A stretch of 64,000 bases of DNA from NCBI GenBank assembly GCA_965194515.1, contig OZ239146.1, forward strand, positions 1,054,001 through 1,118,000. The letters are read 5' to 3'. Below the pieces are notes generated by a model. It ran no database searches and was not told the DNA's origin. It worked only from the letters and a program-made list of their open reading frames with translations. A program made the translations under genes and the position numbers. This DNA is from Acidimicrobilacustris europaeus (GTDB taxonomy: Bacteria; Actinomycetota; Acidimicrobiia; Acidimicrobiales; Acidimicrobilacustridaceae). Below, piece after piece: positions 17,147 to 24,853 of the stretch; position 1 is the stretch's first letter; each line of letters opens with the position of its first letter.

Positions 17147-17281
17147 GAGGGCTGATGGTAGGCGACGCACCGGCCTCTCCCCTTCACTCACAAAGCGTGC
17201 ATTCACATGCAACGCAAGCCGTTCCCACTTGTTTTCGATTTTGCTGACTTCGTGGCTGCCGGTACAGTTCGGAATCCATTC

Positions 17282-17354
17282 GGGGCTATAGCTCAGTTGG
17301 TAGAGCGCTTCCATGGCATGGAAGAGGTCAGGGGTTCAATTCCCCTTAGCTCCA
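17282..17354 (+). tRNA. tRNA-Ala (anticodon GGC)
   Basis: The cloverleaf folds: acceptor GGGGCTA with TAGCTCC (one G·U), D-arm GCTC/GAGC, anticodon stem CTTCC/GGAAG with loop ATGGCAT (anticodon GGC), and T-arm AGGGG-TTCAATT-CCCCT, discriminator A. The 3' CCA is not encoded. Confidence 0.96.
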
Positions 17355-17366
17355 CTCCGAAGCGAC

Positions 17367-17397
17367 AAATGCCCGTGACGTGATGTCACGGGCATTT
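17367..17397. terminator. Bidirectional terminator between tRNA-Ala and rsfS
   Basis: Perfect 13-bp inverted repeat, AAATGCCCGTGAC (17367–17379) and its complement (17385–17397), with a five-base loop. The A/T ends give a short U-run in both directions, so it can end the plus-strand tRNA and the minus-strand rsfS transcript. Confidence 0.85.
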
Positions 17398-17432
17398 ACG
17401 ATTCACGCCGCAGTTGGGCGGTGTCTAGTGGT

Positions 17433-17798
17433 TTACGCCTCGTCGGTTTGCCATTCGAGAAACGGCACATCGCGCCAAAGACGCTCAAGGTCGTAGAAGG
17501 CTCGGGTTTCTTCATCGAAGATGTGAACGATGACATCGCCATAATCAACGAGCACCCAGGTTCCATCGTCGAGCCCCTCAACCCGAATGGGCTTGAGGCC
17601 ACCGGCCAAGAAGACATCTTCCTCAATGCCGGCTGCGATCGCTCGAACTTGCCGATTGCTTGCACCAGCGGTGATCACAAACCATCCGGTGATTGAGAGA
17701 ACGTCACCAACATCGAGGATCACCGTTTCGGCACTGGTCTTTCTCGCGGCCGCACGCGCAATCTCAAGATGAAGTTGAAATTCCTCGCCGGGCTTCAC
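17433..17798 (-). CDS. rsfS: Ribosomal silencing factor RsfS
   Basis: 121 residues, normal length. The RsfS/DUF143 fold is seen in VILDVGDVLSITGWFVITAGASNRQVRAIA and the C-terminal DYGDVIVHIFDEETRAFYDLERLW. It binds uL14 on the 50S subunit and blocks subunit joining in nutrient limitation. Its start overlaps the end of the LCP-like gene by four bases, and the conserved order is nadD–LytR_C protein–rsfS. Confidence 0.95.
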   Translation of the reverse strand: MKPGEEFQLHLEIARAAARKTSAETVILDVGDVLSITGWFVITAGASNRQVRAIAAGIEEDVFLAGGLKPIRVEGLDDGTWVLVDYGDVIVHIFDEETRAFYDLERLWRDVPFLEWQTDEA

Positions 17799-19246
17799 TT
17801 GCGAACCGTTGTTGAAGTCATGGAACTGACGGTAGACGTTGATGACGATGGCAAACCGGATGAGCCACTCGTAGGTCCGAATTTTTCGAGGAAGTCCTCG
17901 CCGAGAATGACAGTCATGTCAGCACCTGAGTTCGATTGTGTACTTGCGACGAGTTCGCCCATCGTCAATGCGCGCTGCATCTGTTGCGCACTTGCCTCGG
18001 GCGTTCCGTCGAAGTAGATGATTTGTGTCGTTGCTTGGCCGAACGACTTCGCATTGCCGATCACGTCGACCTGTCCGCCAGCCGCATTCAAAATAATCGC
18101 AGCATTAATCCCGTTACTGAGTTGGCCTGTTCCGTCGAGAACTCGTAGACGAGGACGAGCACCTGGCGCTCCGTCAGGGAAAGGAACGATCGCCGCGACT
18201 GCGTCGAGAGCAGCCGACTCTTGTACGGTCACCATCGGGCCACCGCCGGGAACCGGCGAACCCGCCGGCACAGGAACAACCGGGAGTGAAGAAATACTCA
18301 ACTGACCACGAGCGACCGAAGCAACAAAACGACCCAAACCGGAAGCTGTTGTCGCCGGGAACGCTGCGCTCCCCGACTTCACCTTCGCCAACCACGATTT
18401 CCAAAAGAGTTCTTGGCGAATTAGGCGATTGACATCGTTGTCTTTCGGGCTCTTGCTCGTAAGGAAGGAAGTGATCTGATCAGCTTTCAGCGTCACAGTT
18501 CCCTTCGGGAAGACAACCGCATCCTTCGAGTCGCGGACTGCATCAGGACTGTTGAAGGTAAGCGGGGCATACGGTCCGATCAATGTGGCCCATTCATTCG
18601 GCTCGATCGCGAATTTTTCAGTGAAATTGAGGTTGAGAACCGTTCCAACTCCAGCAGCTACCGCATCTATACCTTCCGCTCTCCAAAATTCGGACAACGG
18701 AAGCAGTCCATAGTTCGACGGTATCCCAAGCGTGGCGGGGATGAGTAACACGCCTCCCGACGAGTCTGACGTCAACGCGAAGACAACTGCAGAGTCGAGA
18801 GTTCCGTCAGGTGCAATCACCGCACCGATTGCCGTGGGCGTCTTTTCGACGACCGCTTCGTATCCTGGAGCAGCAGGGTCAGTCACTCGTTTGACCAACT
18901 GACCGTCTGAACTGTCCAAGATGACCTGTAAACCAAAGAACACGAGCAACGGCAGCACAGCAAGAAGAAACACGCCAACGAGTGTCGGGTAGCCGAAGCG
19001 CCACCAACGGGATCCGGTTGCTGGGTCGGAATCGGGGGTGACATTCTGCGACTCCGCACCCGCACCGAGACCTGCTTCGGGTGGCGATGCCCCTGCCGGT
19101 CCTCCGGCAGCTTCCCTACCTCGACGACCCTGGCTCTTCTTCGCGGCTGCACTCTGATTGTGTTCCGCCACGAGCGCAGAAAAGTCGAAATCATCGCCAG
19201 ACGAGGGTGTTCCAGGTGAAGGGGGAAGCGGAAGGTCGGGCGTCAT
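17795..19246 (-). CDS. LCP-like membrane protein with LytR_C domain, probably without ligase activity
   Basis: 483 residues. A Pro/Gly/Ser-rich cytosolic stretch (1–80) precedes one membrane segment (about 86–109). The outer region resembles the LytR-CpsA-Psr fold (about 125–290), and a LytR_C domain follows (about 370–455, with LRVLDGTGQLSNGINA and GADMTVILGEDF). The tail is Ser/Thr-rich. In active LCP glycopolymer ligases, a conserved Arg/Asp set follows the SIPRD-type strand. Here the equivalent stretch reads LLIPATLGIP and lacks these residues, so catalysis is doubtful. It sits between nadD and rsfS as in many Actinobacteria, overlapping both by four bases. A role at the cell envelope is inferred from topology and domains. 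Confidence 0.75.
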   Translation of the reverse strand: MTPDLPLPPSPGTPSSGDDFDFSALVAEHNQSAAAKKSQGRRGREAAGGPAGASPPEAGLGAGAESQNVTPDSDPATGSRWWRFGYPTLVGVFLLAVLPLLVFFGLQVILDSSDGQLVKRVTDPAAPGYEAVVEKTPTAIGAVIAPDGTLDSAVVFALTSDSSGGVLLIPATLGIPSNYGLLPLSEFWRAEGIDAVAAGVGTVLNLNFTEKFAIEPNEWATLIGPYAPLTFNSPDAVRDSKDAVVFPKGTVTLKADQITSFLTSKSPKDNDVNRLIRQELFWKSWLAKVKSGSAAFPATTASGLGRFVASVARGQLSISSLPVVPVPAGSPVPGGGPMVTVQESAALDAVAAIVPFPDGAPGARPRLRVLDGTGQLSNGINAAIILNAAGGQVDVIGNAKSFGQATTQIIYFDGTPEASAQQMQRALTMGELVASTQSNSGADMTVILGEDFLEKFGPTSGSSGLPSSSTSTVSSMTSTTVRK

Positions 19247-19845
19247 GAGTCGTCCGAACCGTACAGCCCACGAGACCGAATCTCTTCAATGACGCTGGCT
19301 TCGACGAAAGGCTCTAGTGGTTGACCGAAGCGGACGCGATCGCGCAGTTCGCTGGAGGAGATATCGAGACGAGGGATTGCAACCCTCACTGCTGACCAGC
19401 CTGGAGGTGGCTCGGCATCGCTGTGGCCATCGCGATCAACAATGACCAAGGTCGCGAGATCTTGCAGTTCTTCATACCGATGCCATGTGTGCAACGTCGT
19501 TGCAGCGTCGGACCCCACGATCAGAAACAGCTGCTGATCAGGAGCAGACGAACGCAGAACCTGCAACGTATCGATGGTGTAGGTCACACCGCCACGATCG
19601 ATCTCGAGACCGCTGGCTTCAAGCCCATCGAGACCTTCAACCGCGGCAGTGACCATGGCGAGACGATCAGATGCCTCGGATAACAGCCTCGTCCCGGTCT
19701 TTTGCCAAGGGTCATTGGCGACCATGAGAAGCACACGATCAAGATGAAGGGCAGATCGGACCTCTACTGCAGCGGCAATATGGCCGATATGAGGTGGGTC
19801 AAAGGTTCCGCCGAGAATCCCGAGACCGCGACGAACTGGAGCCAT
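19243..19845 (-). CDS. nadD: Nicotinate-nucleotide adenylyltransferase
   Basis: 200 residues from the ATG at 19845–19843. A longer frame adds 23 residues rich in Cys that are not family-like. The nucleotidyltransferase motif GGTFDPPHIGH is at residues 12–22, and the C-terminal signature ISSSELRDRVR is present. The enzyme converts nicotinate mononucleotide and ATP to deamido-NAD in the NAD pathway. It is the first gene of nadD–LCP-like–rsfS, divergent from the sigma factor gene, with a CRP-like palindrome in the shared gap. Confidence 0.95.
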   Translation of the reverse strand: MAPVRRGLGILGGTFDPPHIGHIAAAVEVRSALHLDRVLLMVANDPWQKTGTRLLSEASDRLAMVTAAVEGLDGLEASGLEIDRGGVTYTIDTLQVLRSSAPDQQLFLIVGSDAATTLHTWHRYEELQDLATLVIVDRDGHSDAEPPPGWSAVRVAIPRLDISSSELRDRVRFGQPLEPFVEASVIEEIRSRGLYGSDDS

Positions 19846-19900
19846 TCGGGAGAGTGTACGGTCGGTGCAGGAGCAACATCCCGTCGGTCGGCACAAAGTA

Positions 19901-19914
19901 GTGACACATGTCAC
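19901..19914. promoter_or_regulatory. CRP/FNR-family-like palindrome in the nadD/sigma gap
   Basis: The sequence GTGACACATGTCAC is an inverted repeat (GTGACA, two bases, TGTCAC). It fits the CRP/GlxR-type core GTGA-N6-TCAC, although the outer T and A of TGTGA…TCACA are not kept. It lies about 55 bases upstream of nadD and about 137 bases upstream of the sigma factor start, in a 205-base divergent gap with no gene. No convincing promoter hexamers were assigned. The regulator is inferred, not shown. Confidence 0.45.
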
Positions 19915-20050
19915 CTATGCCAGAGGGAACACACACGCCCCTCCGTGCGGTTACACCATTGTCATTTCCCCCCGAAACGACACGTTCAGGATTTCGATCC
20001 AGAACAACGCGGTCGCTGGCAACACCGGCGCCATTTAGGAGTCCCCCGCT

Positions 20051-20881
20051 ATGAGCGATTCAGTCGGCCAGTACCTCAACGAAATTGGGCTTGTCCCCCT
20101 TCTCACCGCGCTCGAAGAGCGCGAGCTTTCCCAGACCATCGAAACGGGCGTTGCCGCTGCGGCACGTCTCGAGAACGGCGAGCGTTCCGTCTCCCTTAAG
20201 TCTGAAGTCCGCGCTGCAGCGGTGGCGAAGGATCGATTCATTCGCGCCAACCTCCGCTTGGTCGTGAGCGTTGCTCGTCGCTATCCCCTGCCCCCAGGCA
20301 TGGAACTGCTCGACCTCATCCAAGAAGGCAATATCGGCCTCGAGCACGCCGTCGACAAGTTCGACTGGCGCAAGGGCTTCAAGTTCTCGACCTACGCCAC
20401 GTTCTGGATCCGTCAGGCCATCGGCCGAGCACTCGACCAAAAAGCCAGCCTCGTTCGTCTTCCCGGCGACCGCTCCGCCGGCCTGCGCGCCGCTTTGCGC
20501 CAAGTCTCGGGTGACGGAGACCAACTCGATTCCGAGAATGCCTGGCTCCACCGTCTGACGACACCCACCTCGCTCGACCGAACCATCGGCGAAGACGATT
20601 CCAACGAACTCGTCGACATCCTCCCCGATTCCCTCCCTGGCCCCGAAGAGATCGTCCTTGAGCAGATCGACCACGAGATGATCGCTTCGCTGCTCTCGGT
20701 TCTCGATTCGCGTGCCCGCCTTGCGGTTGAGCAGCGATTTGGTCTCCACGACGGGCGCCGTCGGTCCTATCGCGAGGTCGGAGACGAACTCGGAGTCACC
20801 GCCGAAGCCGCTCGCCGTCTCGTGAAACGGGCGATGGCATCGGTCCGAGAAAGTGCCCCAGACACCATCGACGCCGTCTGA
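20051..20881 (+). CDS. Sigma-70 family RNA polymerase sigma factor (group 2-like)
   Basis: 276 residues with AGGAG upstream of the ATG. Region 1.2 begins SDSVGQYLNEIG. Region 2 is strongly conserved: FIRANLRLVVSVARRY, DLIQEGNIGLEHAVDKFDW and KFSTYATFWIRQAI (about 62–124). Region 3 is short and divergent, and region 4 ends in a helix-turn-helix SYREVGDELGVTAEAARRLV (about 239–258). There is no region 1.1, and the size is smaller than a primary sigma factor, so an alternative group 2 sigma factor is likely. The aroG gene follows on the same strand after 54 bases. No anti-sigma gene is adjacent. Confidence 0.9.
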   Translation: MSDSVGQYLNEIGLVPLLTALEERELSQTIETGVAAAARLENGERSVSLKSEVRAAAVAKDRFIRANLRLVVSVARRYPLPPGMELLDLIQEGNIGLEHAVDKFDWRKGFKFSTYATFWIRQAIGRALDQKASLVRLPGDRSAGLRAALRQVSGDGDQLDSENAWLHRLTTPTSLDRTIGEDDSNELVDILPDSLPGPEEIVLEQIDHEMIASLLSVLDSRARLAVEQRFGLHDGRRRSYREVGDELGVTAEAARRLVKRAMASVRESAPDTIDAV

Positions 20882-20935
20882 TCCAGCATCCGGGAGAAAT
20901 GGCTTTGCGCTCGAGGGCGTTCGACCACCAACCTT

Positions 20936-22288
20936 GTGGCTGTGACAACCGAATGGTCCCCCTCCTCTTGGCGTTCGCTCGACGTCGTTCAGCAGCCCGA
21001 CTGGACTGACCTCGGCGCTCTCGATGACGTGGTCAAGCGACTCCGGTCGATGCCACCGCTCGTCTTCGCTGGAGAGGCGCGCAGTCTCACCGCCGACCTT
21101 GCCAACGTCGCAAACGGCGAAGCCTTCCTGTTGCAGGCAGGCGACTGTGCGGAATCATTCGACGCCTTTAGCGCTGACTCCATTCGCGACAAACTCAAAG
21201 TCATCCTGCAGATGGCCGTAGTGCTTATGTACTCGTCTGGGGTTCCCGTCGTAAAGGTCGGTCGCATCGCAGGTCAGTTCGCAAAGCCTCGATCTTCAGG
21301 AACCGAAACAATCGATGGCGTCGAACTGCCGTCATTCCGCGGGCACATGGTGAACGACATTGACTTCACTGCAAACGCTCGAACGGCTGACCCAGAGCGT
21401 CTGATCACCGCGTACCAACAATCGGCCTCAACGCTGAACCTTGTTCGCGCCTTCACGAAAGGCGGCTTTGGAGACCTTTCACGCGTCCACGCATGGAACC
21501 AAGAGTTTGTTGCCTCGAGCGCAGAAGGACAGCGCTACGAGGAAGTCGCAGAAGGAATCGAGCGAACACTTCAGTTCATGGCGGCGTGCGGCATCGACAC
21601 CGAATCGACTCCGCAGCTGCACACTGTCGATGTTTCGACGAGCCACGAAGCGCTCATCCTTGGTTATGAAGAAGCGCTTACGCGCCAGGATTCACTCACG
21701 GGCGATTGGTACGACTGCTCGGCGCACATGCTTTGGATCGGTGAACGAACTCGCCAACTCGATGGAGCACATGTTCACTTCCTCTCCGGAGTTGGTAATC
21801 CGATCGGCTGCAAAATCGGTCCCACAGTGACTCCAGATGAGGTCATCGCGCTGTGTGAAGCATTGAACCCCGACCGCATTCCTGGCCGTCTCACCCTCAT
21901 TACGCGTATGGGTGCCGACACGATCGGTTCGGCGCTTCCGCCGCTCCTCGCCGCCGTTCGAGATTCGGGTCACCCTGTGGCCTGGGCCTGCGACCCAATG
22001 CACGGCAACACCTTCACCGCTCCAGGCGGACGAAAGACCCGTCATTTCGATGCTGTCCTCGCCGAGATCGCCGGATTCTTCGCCGCCCATCGCTCAGTCG
22101 GCACGTGGCCGGGCGGCGTCCATATCGAACTCACTGGCGACGATGTCACCGAATGCCTCGGTGGTGCCGAAGAGATCTTGGACGCTGATCTGGACACACG
22201 TTACGAAACCATGTGCGATCCCCGACTGAACGCTCGACAGTCACTCGATCTCGCCTTCCGGGTCGCCGAGTTGCTCCAACTGGGCTGA
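20936..22288 (+). CDS. aroG: 3-deoxy-7-phosphoheptulonate synthase, class II (DAHP synthase)
   Basis: 450 residues from a GTG (a second GTG two codons on is possible). Class II features: WRSLDVVQQPDWTD at the start, FLLQAGDCAESFD, VVKVGRIAGQFAKPRS, FLSGVGNPIGCKIGP, TRMGADTIG and VAWACDPMHGNT. It condenses phosphoenolpyruvate and erythrose-4-phosphate, the first step of the shikimate pathway. The class II (plant-like) form is standard in Actinobacteria. It is not next to other aromatic genes here. Confidence 0.96.
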   Translation: MAVTTEWSPSSWRSLDVVQQPDWTDLGALDDVVKRLRSMPPLVFAGEARSLTADLANVANGEAFLLQAGDCAESFDAFSADSIRDKLKVILQMAVVLMYSSGVPVVKVGRIAGQFAKPRSSGTETIDGVELPSFRGHMVNDIDFTANARTADPERLITAYQQSASTLNLVRAFTKGGFGDLSRVHAWNQEFVASSAEGQRYEEVAEGIERTLQFMAACGIDTESTPQLHTVDVSTSHEALILGYEEALTRQDSLTGDWYDCSAHMLWIGERTRQLDGAHVHFLSGVGNPIGCKIGPTVTPDEVIALCEALNPDRIPGRLTLITRMGADTIGSALPPLLAAVRDSGHPVAWACDPMHGNTFTAPGGRKTRHFDAVLAEIAGFFAAHRSVGTWPGGVHIELTGDDVTECLGGAEEILDADLDTRYETMCDPRLNARQSLDLAFRVAELLQLG

Positions 22289-22300
22289 AACCCTCAAACC

Positions 22301-22360
22301 CGACCCCATGGGTCGACAATTGAGCGGTGAGGAGATAGATTCCTGACCAACGCAGTCAGG
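22301..22360 (+). other. Intergenic stretch with two short hairpins between aroG and sir
   Basis: CGACCC/GGGTCG (22301–22315, three-base loop) and CCTGAC/GTCAGG (22342–22360, seven-base loop, followed by TTT). The second could be a weak terminator for aroG or part of the sir leader. Neither matches a riboswitch I recognise. Confidence 0.3.
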
Positions 22361-22392
22361 TTTCCGACCCAAGGATGCAGTAGAGCCCCCAT

Positions 22393-24162
22393 ATGTCTGA
22401 ATTCGAGATCGACGCAGCTTCAGCTGCAGATATCGCAAAGTTTGAAGTGCAACTCGCCCGGTACCTCGCTGGTGAGCTGGAAGAGGACGTCTTTCGTGTC
22501 TTCCGCCTGAACAACGGCATTTACGGCCAGCGCCAGGGCGGACACAACCAGATGATCCGCATCAAGGCGCCCTACGGCACCATTACGGCTGCGCAACTCC
22601 ACCGCATGGGCGATCTGGCCACCGAGTACTCCCGCGGCTGGGGTCACCTCACGACACGCCAGGCCATCCAGTTCCATTTCGTCCAACTCGAACGAGTGCC
22701 GGATCTTCTGCGCGACATCGCCCTCGTCGGGATGACCAGCCGAGAAGCTTGCGGCGACACGGTTCGAAACGTTCAGGGTTGCCATCTCGCCGGCGCTTGC
22801 CCAAGTGAAATTCTCGACGTCACTCCGTGGGCCGAAGCAGCGTTCAAGCATCTCCTGCGCAATCCACTCGGGCAGCGCCTGCCCCGAAAGTTCAAGATCA
22901 ATTTCTCGGGATGCGCCACCGATTGCGGCCAAGCCATGTTCAACGATGTGGGCATCATCGCCACTACTCGAACAAATGACGACGGTTCGGTCGAAGCCGG
23001 ATTCCGCGTCTTCATCGCTGGCGGGCTTGGAGCAAACCCGCACGCCGCTCTTGCGCTTGAACCGTTCACGGCGAAGGAAGATCTTCTTCCGACGATCGAG
23101 TCGGTGCTGCGAGTCTTCGAGCAGACCGGAAACCGCGACAACAAACTTCGTGCACGCATGAAATGGGTCGTCGACAATCTCGGTTTCGAAGAAGTCCAGC
23201 GTCGAGTTCTCAAGACTCGTCACTTTCTTCTTGGCTCATCGACCTGGCCAGGCGGCATTCCCGCAGAAGTCATCGAAATGGGTGATGCTCCTGCTGGCAC
23301 CGCTGGTGCGGCGGGCAACACAGCAATGGGTCAGGGCACTCCGGTGGTTCTTCGCCGTGCTGGTGCCTTTGAACGCTGGGAAGACTCCAACGTCATTCGC
23401 GGCGCGGCGAAGGGCACTGTTTCCGCCATCGCCCACTGTCGTCTCGGCGATGTCACTACCGCACAGTTTCACGGGCTTGCCGCAATCGTTCGCGAGTTCG
23501 GCGTCGACGTCCGCGTCACCAATCGCCAGAACTTCGCGCTGCGCAATCTCACCGAAGACCAACTTCCGCTCCTTTTCGACCGTCTCACCGCTCTCGACAT
23601 GGCGAGTCCGTCGGCTGAATTGGTCAGCGATGTCGTGGCTTGCCCAGGAGCCGACACCTGCAACCTTGCCGTTACCCAAAGCCGCGGTTTGGCCGATGCA
23701 ATCGAAGCTGCACTTCACAACGAGGGCTTGGCCGAAGTCGGCGGCTTGCGTATCAACATCTCAGGTTGCACAAACTCATGCGGCCAGCACCACGTCGCCG
23801 ATATCGGTTTCCACGGTGCCGAGCGTCGCGCACACGGCAAGTCCGCCCCCGGTTACACAATGCTTCTCGGTGGTTACGTGGGCGAAGAAAAGATCGAGTT
23901 TGGCGAACGAGCAACACGGCTTCCGGCAAAATCTGCACCCGAAGCTGTGGTGCGCGTCGTTCGTCGATTTAACGATGAGCGCACCGCGGGCGAATCATTC
24001 CGAGGTTGGATCGATCGATCTGGGGGCGTCGCAACACTTGGCAAGGAACTCAAGGAACTCGACGTCTTCCCGAAGCCCGAAGAGAACCCTGACTTCTTCG
24101 TTGATTACGACGAAACCGGCCCGTACACCGCTGAGATTGGTGAATCGGAGTGTGCAACATGA
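22393..24162 (+). CDS. sir: Assimilatory sulfite/nitrite reductase (siroheme, [4Fe-4S])
   Basis: 589 residues with the duplicated fold of siroheme reductases. The N-terminal half has GWGHLTTRQAIQFHFV and NFSGCATDCGQAMFNDVG. The C-terminal half holds the cluster and siroheme ligands: ACPGADTC followed by NISGCTNSCGQHH, the expected CxxxxxC…CxxxC arrangement. Sulfite reductase is favoured over nitrite reductase because cysH overlaps the stop by four bases (ATGA). It then supplies sulfide for cysteine synthesis, probably with ferredoxin as donor since no flavoprotein subunit is present. The ribosome-binding site is weak. Confidence 0.92.
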   Translation: MSEFEIDAASAADIAKFEVQLARYLAGELEEDVFRVFRLNNGIYGQRQGGHNQMIRIKAPYGTITAAQLHRMGDLATEYSRGWGHLTTRQAIQFHFVQLERVPDLLRDIALVGMTSREACGDTVRNVQGCHLAGACPSEILDVTPWAEAAFKHLLRNPLGQRLPRKFKINFSGCATDCGQAMFNDVGIIATTRTNDDGSVEAGFRVFIAGGLGANPHAALALEPFTAKEDLLPTIESVLRVFEQTGNRDNKLRARMKWVVDNLGFEEVQRRVLKTRHFLLGSSTWPGGIPAEVIEMGDAPAGTAGAAGNTAMGQGTPVVLRRAGAFERWEDSNVIRGAAKGTVSAIAHCRLGDVTTAQFHGLAAIVREFGVDVRVTNRQNFALRNLTEDQLPLLFDRLTALDMASPSAELVSDVVACPGADTCNLAVTQSRGLADAIEAALHNEGLAEVGGLRINISGCTNSCGQHHVADIGFHGAERRAHGKSAPGYTMLLGGYVGEEKIEFGERATRLPAKSAPEAVVRVVRRFNDERTAGESFRGWIDRSGGVATLGKELKELDVFPKPEENPDFFVDYDETGPYTAEIGESECAT

Positions 24163-24842
24163 GCCTCACCAACCTGACAGCACCTGAGTTCAGCAACGAT
24201 GAACTCGCCGAACTCAGCAATGATTTCGAGTCCTGGAGCGCCGAAGAGATCATCGGTTGGGGCGTCGAGACATTCGCCCCCCACCTTTCGATCACGGCAT
24301 CGATGACCGATGCCGTACTGATTGATCTCGCAACGAAGGTCTTTCCGGCGATCGAAGTCGTCTTTATCGATACCGGTTACCACTTCCCCGAAACGCTCGA
24401 AACCGTTGAGCGGGTCCGCCAGCGCTACGGACTCAACCTCCGCATGATGACCGTGGCCCTCCAGGACGAACCGCTGTGGCAGGCCGACCCAGAGGGTTGC
24501 TGCTCAGCGGTGAAGGTCGGACAACTCGACCGAGCACTTTCAGGCAGAGCCGCATGGATGAGCGGATTGCGACGCGCCGAAGCCGATTCACGTGTCACTG
24601 CTCCCCTCGTTGCCCGAGATCTACGTGGCCTCATCAAGATCAATCCGATCGCGATGTGGTCCGACGAACAGGTCACGACCTACATCGATCAGAACAACAT
24701 CATCGTCAACCCACTTCTGTTAGATGGGTTCACTTCGATCGGTTGCCAGCCGTGCACCCAAAAGCCCACTGACCCAAGCGACCCACGGTCGGGCCGTTGG
24801 TCGGGACGTTCAAAAACGGAGTGCGGCCTTCACCTGATGTAG
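24159..24842 (+). CDS. cysH: Adenylyl-sulfate (APS/PAPS) reductase CysH, iron–sulfur type
   Basis: 227 residues from the ATG overlapping the sir stop. It has the PP-loop family nucleotide-binding region (SITASMTDAV, FIDTGYHFPETLETV), a CC pair at 114–115, CxxC at 196–199, and the catalytic Cys at 222 in KTECGLHL. The CC…CxxC set binds a [4Fe-4S] cluster and marks the bacterial APS-reducing type rather than the E. coli PAPS type. It produces sulfite for the adjacent reductase. ATP sulfurylase and sulfate uptake genes are not in the window. Confidence 0.94.
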   Translation: MSLTNLTAPEFSNDELAELSNDFESWSAEEIIGWGVETFAPHLSITASMTDAVLIDLATKVFPAIEVVFIDTGYHFPETLETVERVRQRYGLNLRMMTVALQDEPLWQADPEGCCSAVKVGQLDRALSGRAAWMSGLRRAEADSRVTAPLVARDLRGLIKINPIAMWSDEQVTTYIDQNNIIVNPLLLDGFTSIGCQPCTQKPTDPSDPRSGRWSGRSKTECGLHLM

Positions 24843-24853
24843 ATCGTGACTCG

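Noticed and set aside
17147..17281. T-box leader for leuS
   Set aside because: The upstream gap is short and no specifier or antiterminator-like structure is visible.
17147..17314. 56-residue N-terminal extension of leuS running into tRNA-Ala
   Set aside because: The conserved start MVDGYEPPVLEAKW lies at 17146, and the extension would overlap the tRNA gene.
23231..24187. 318-codon frame within sir in another phase
   Set aside because: sir has both siroheme/cluster motifs in its own frame; the alternative is Ser/Ala/Arg-rich without domains.
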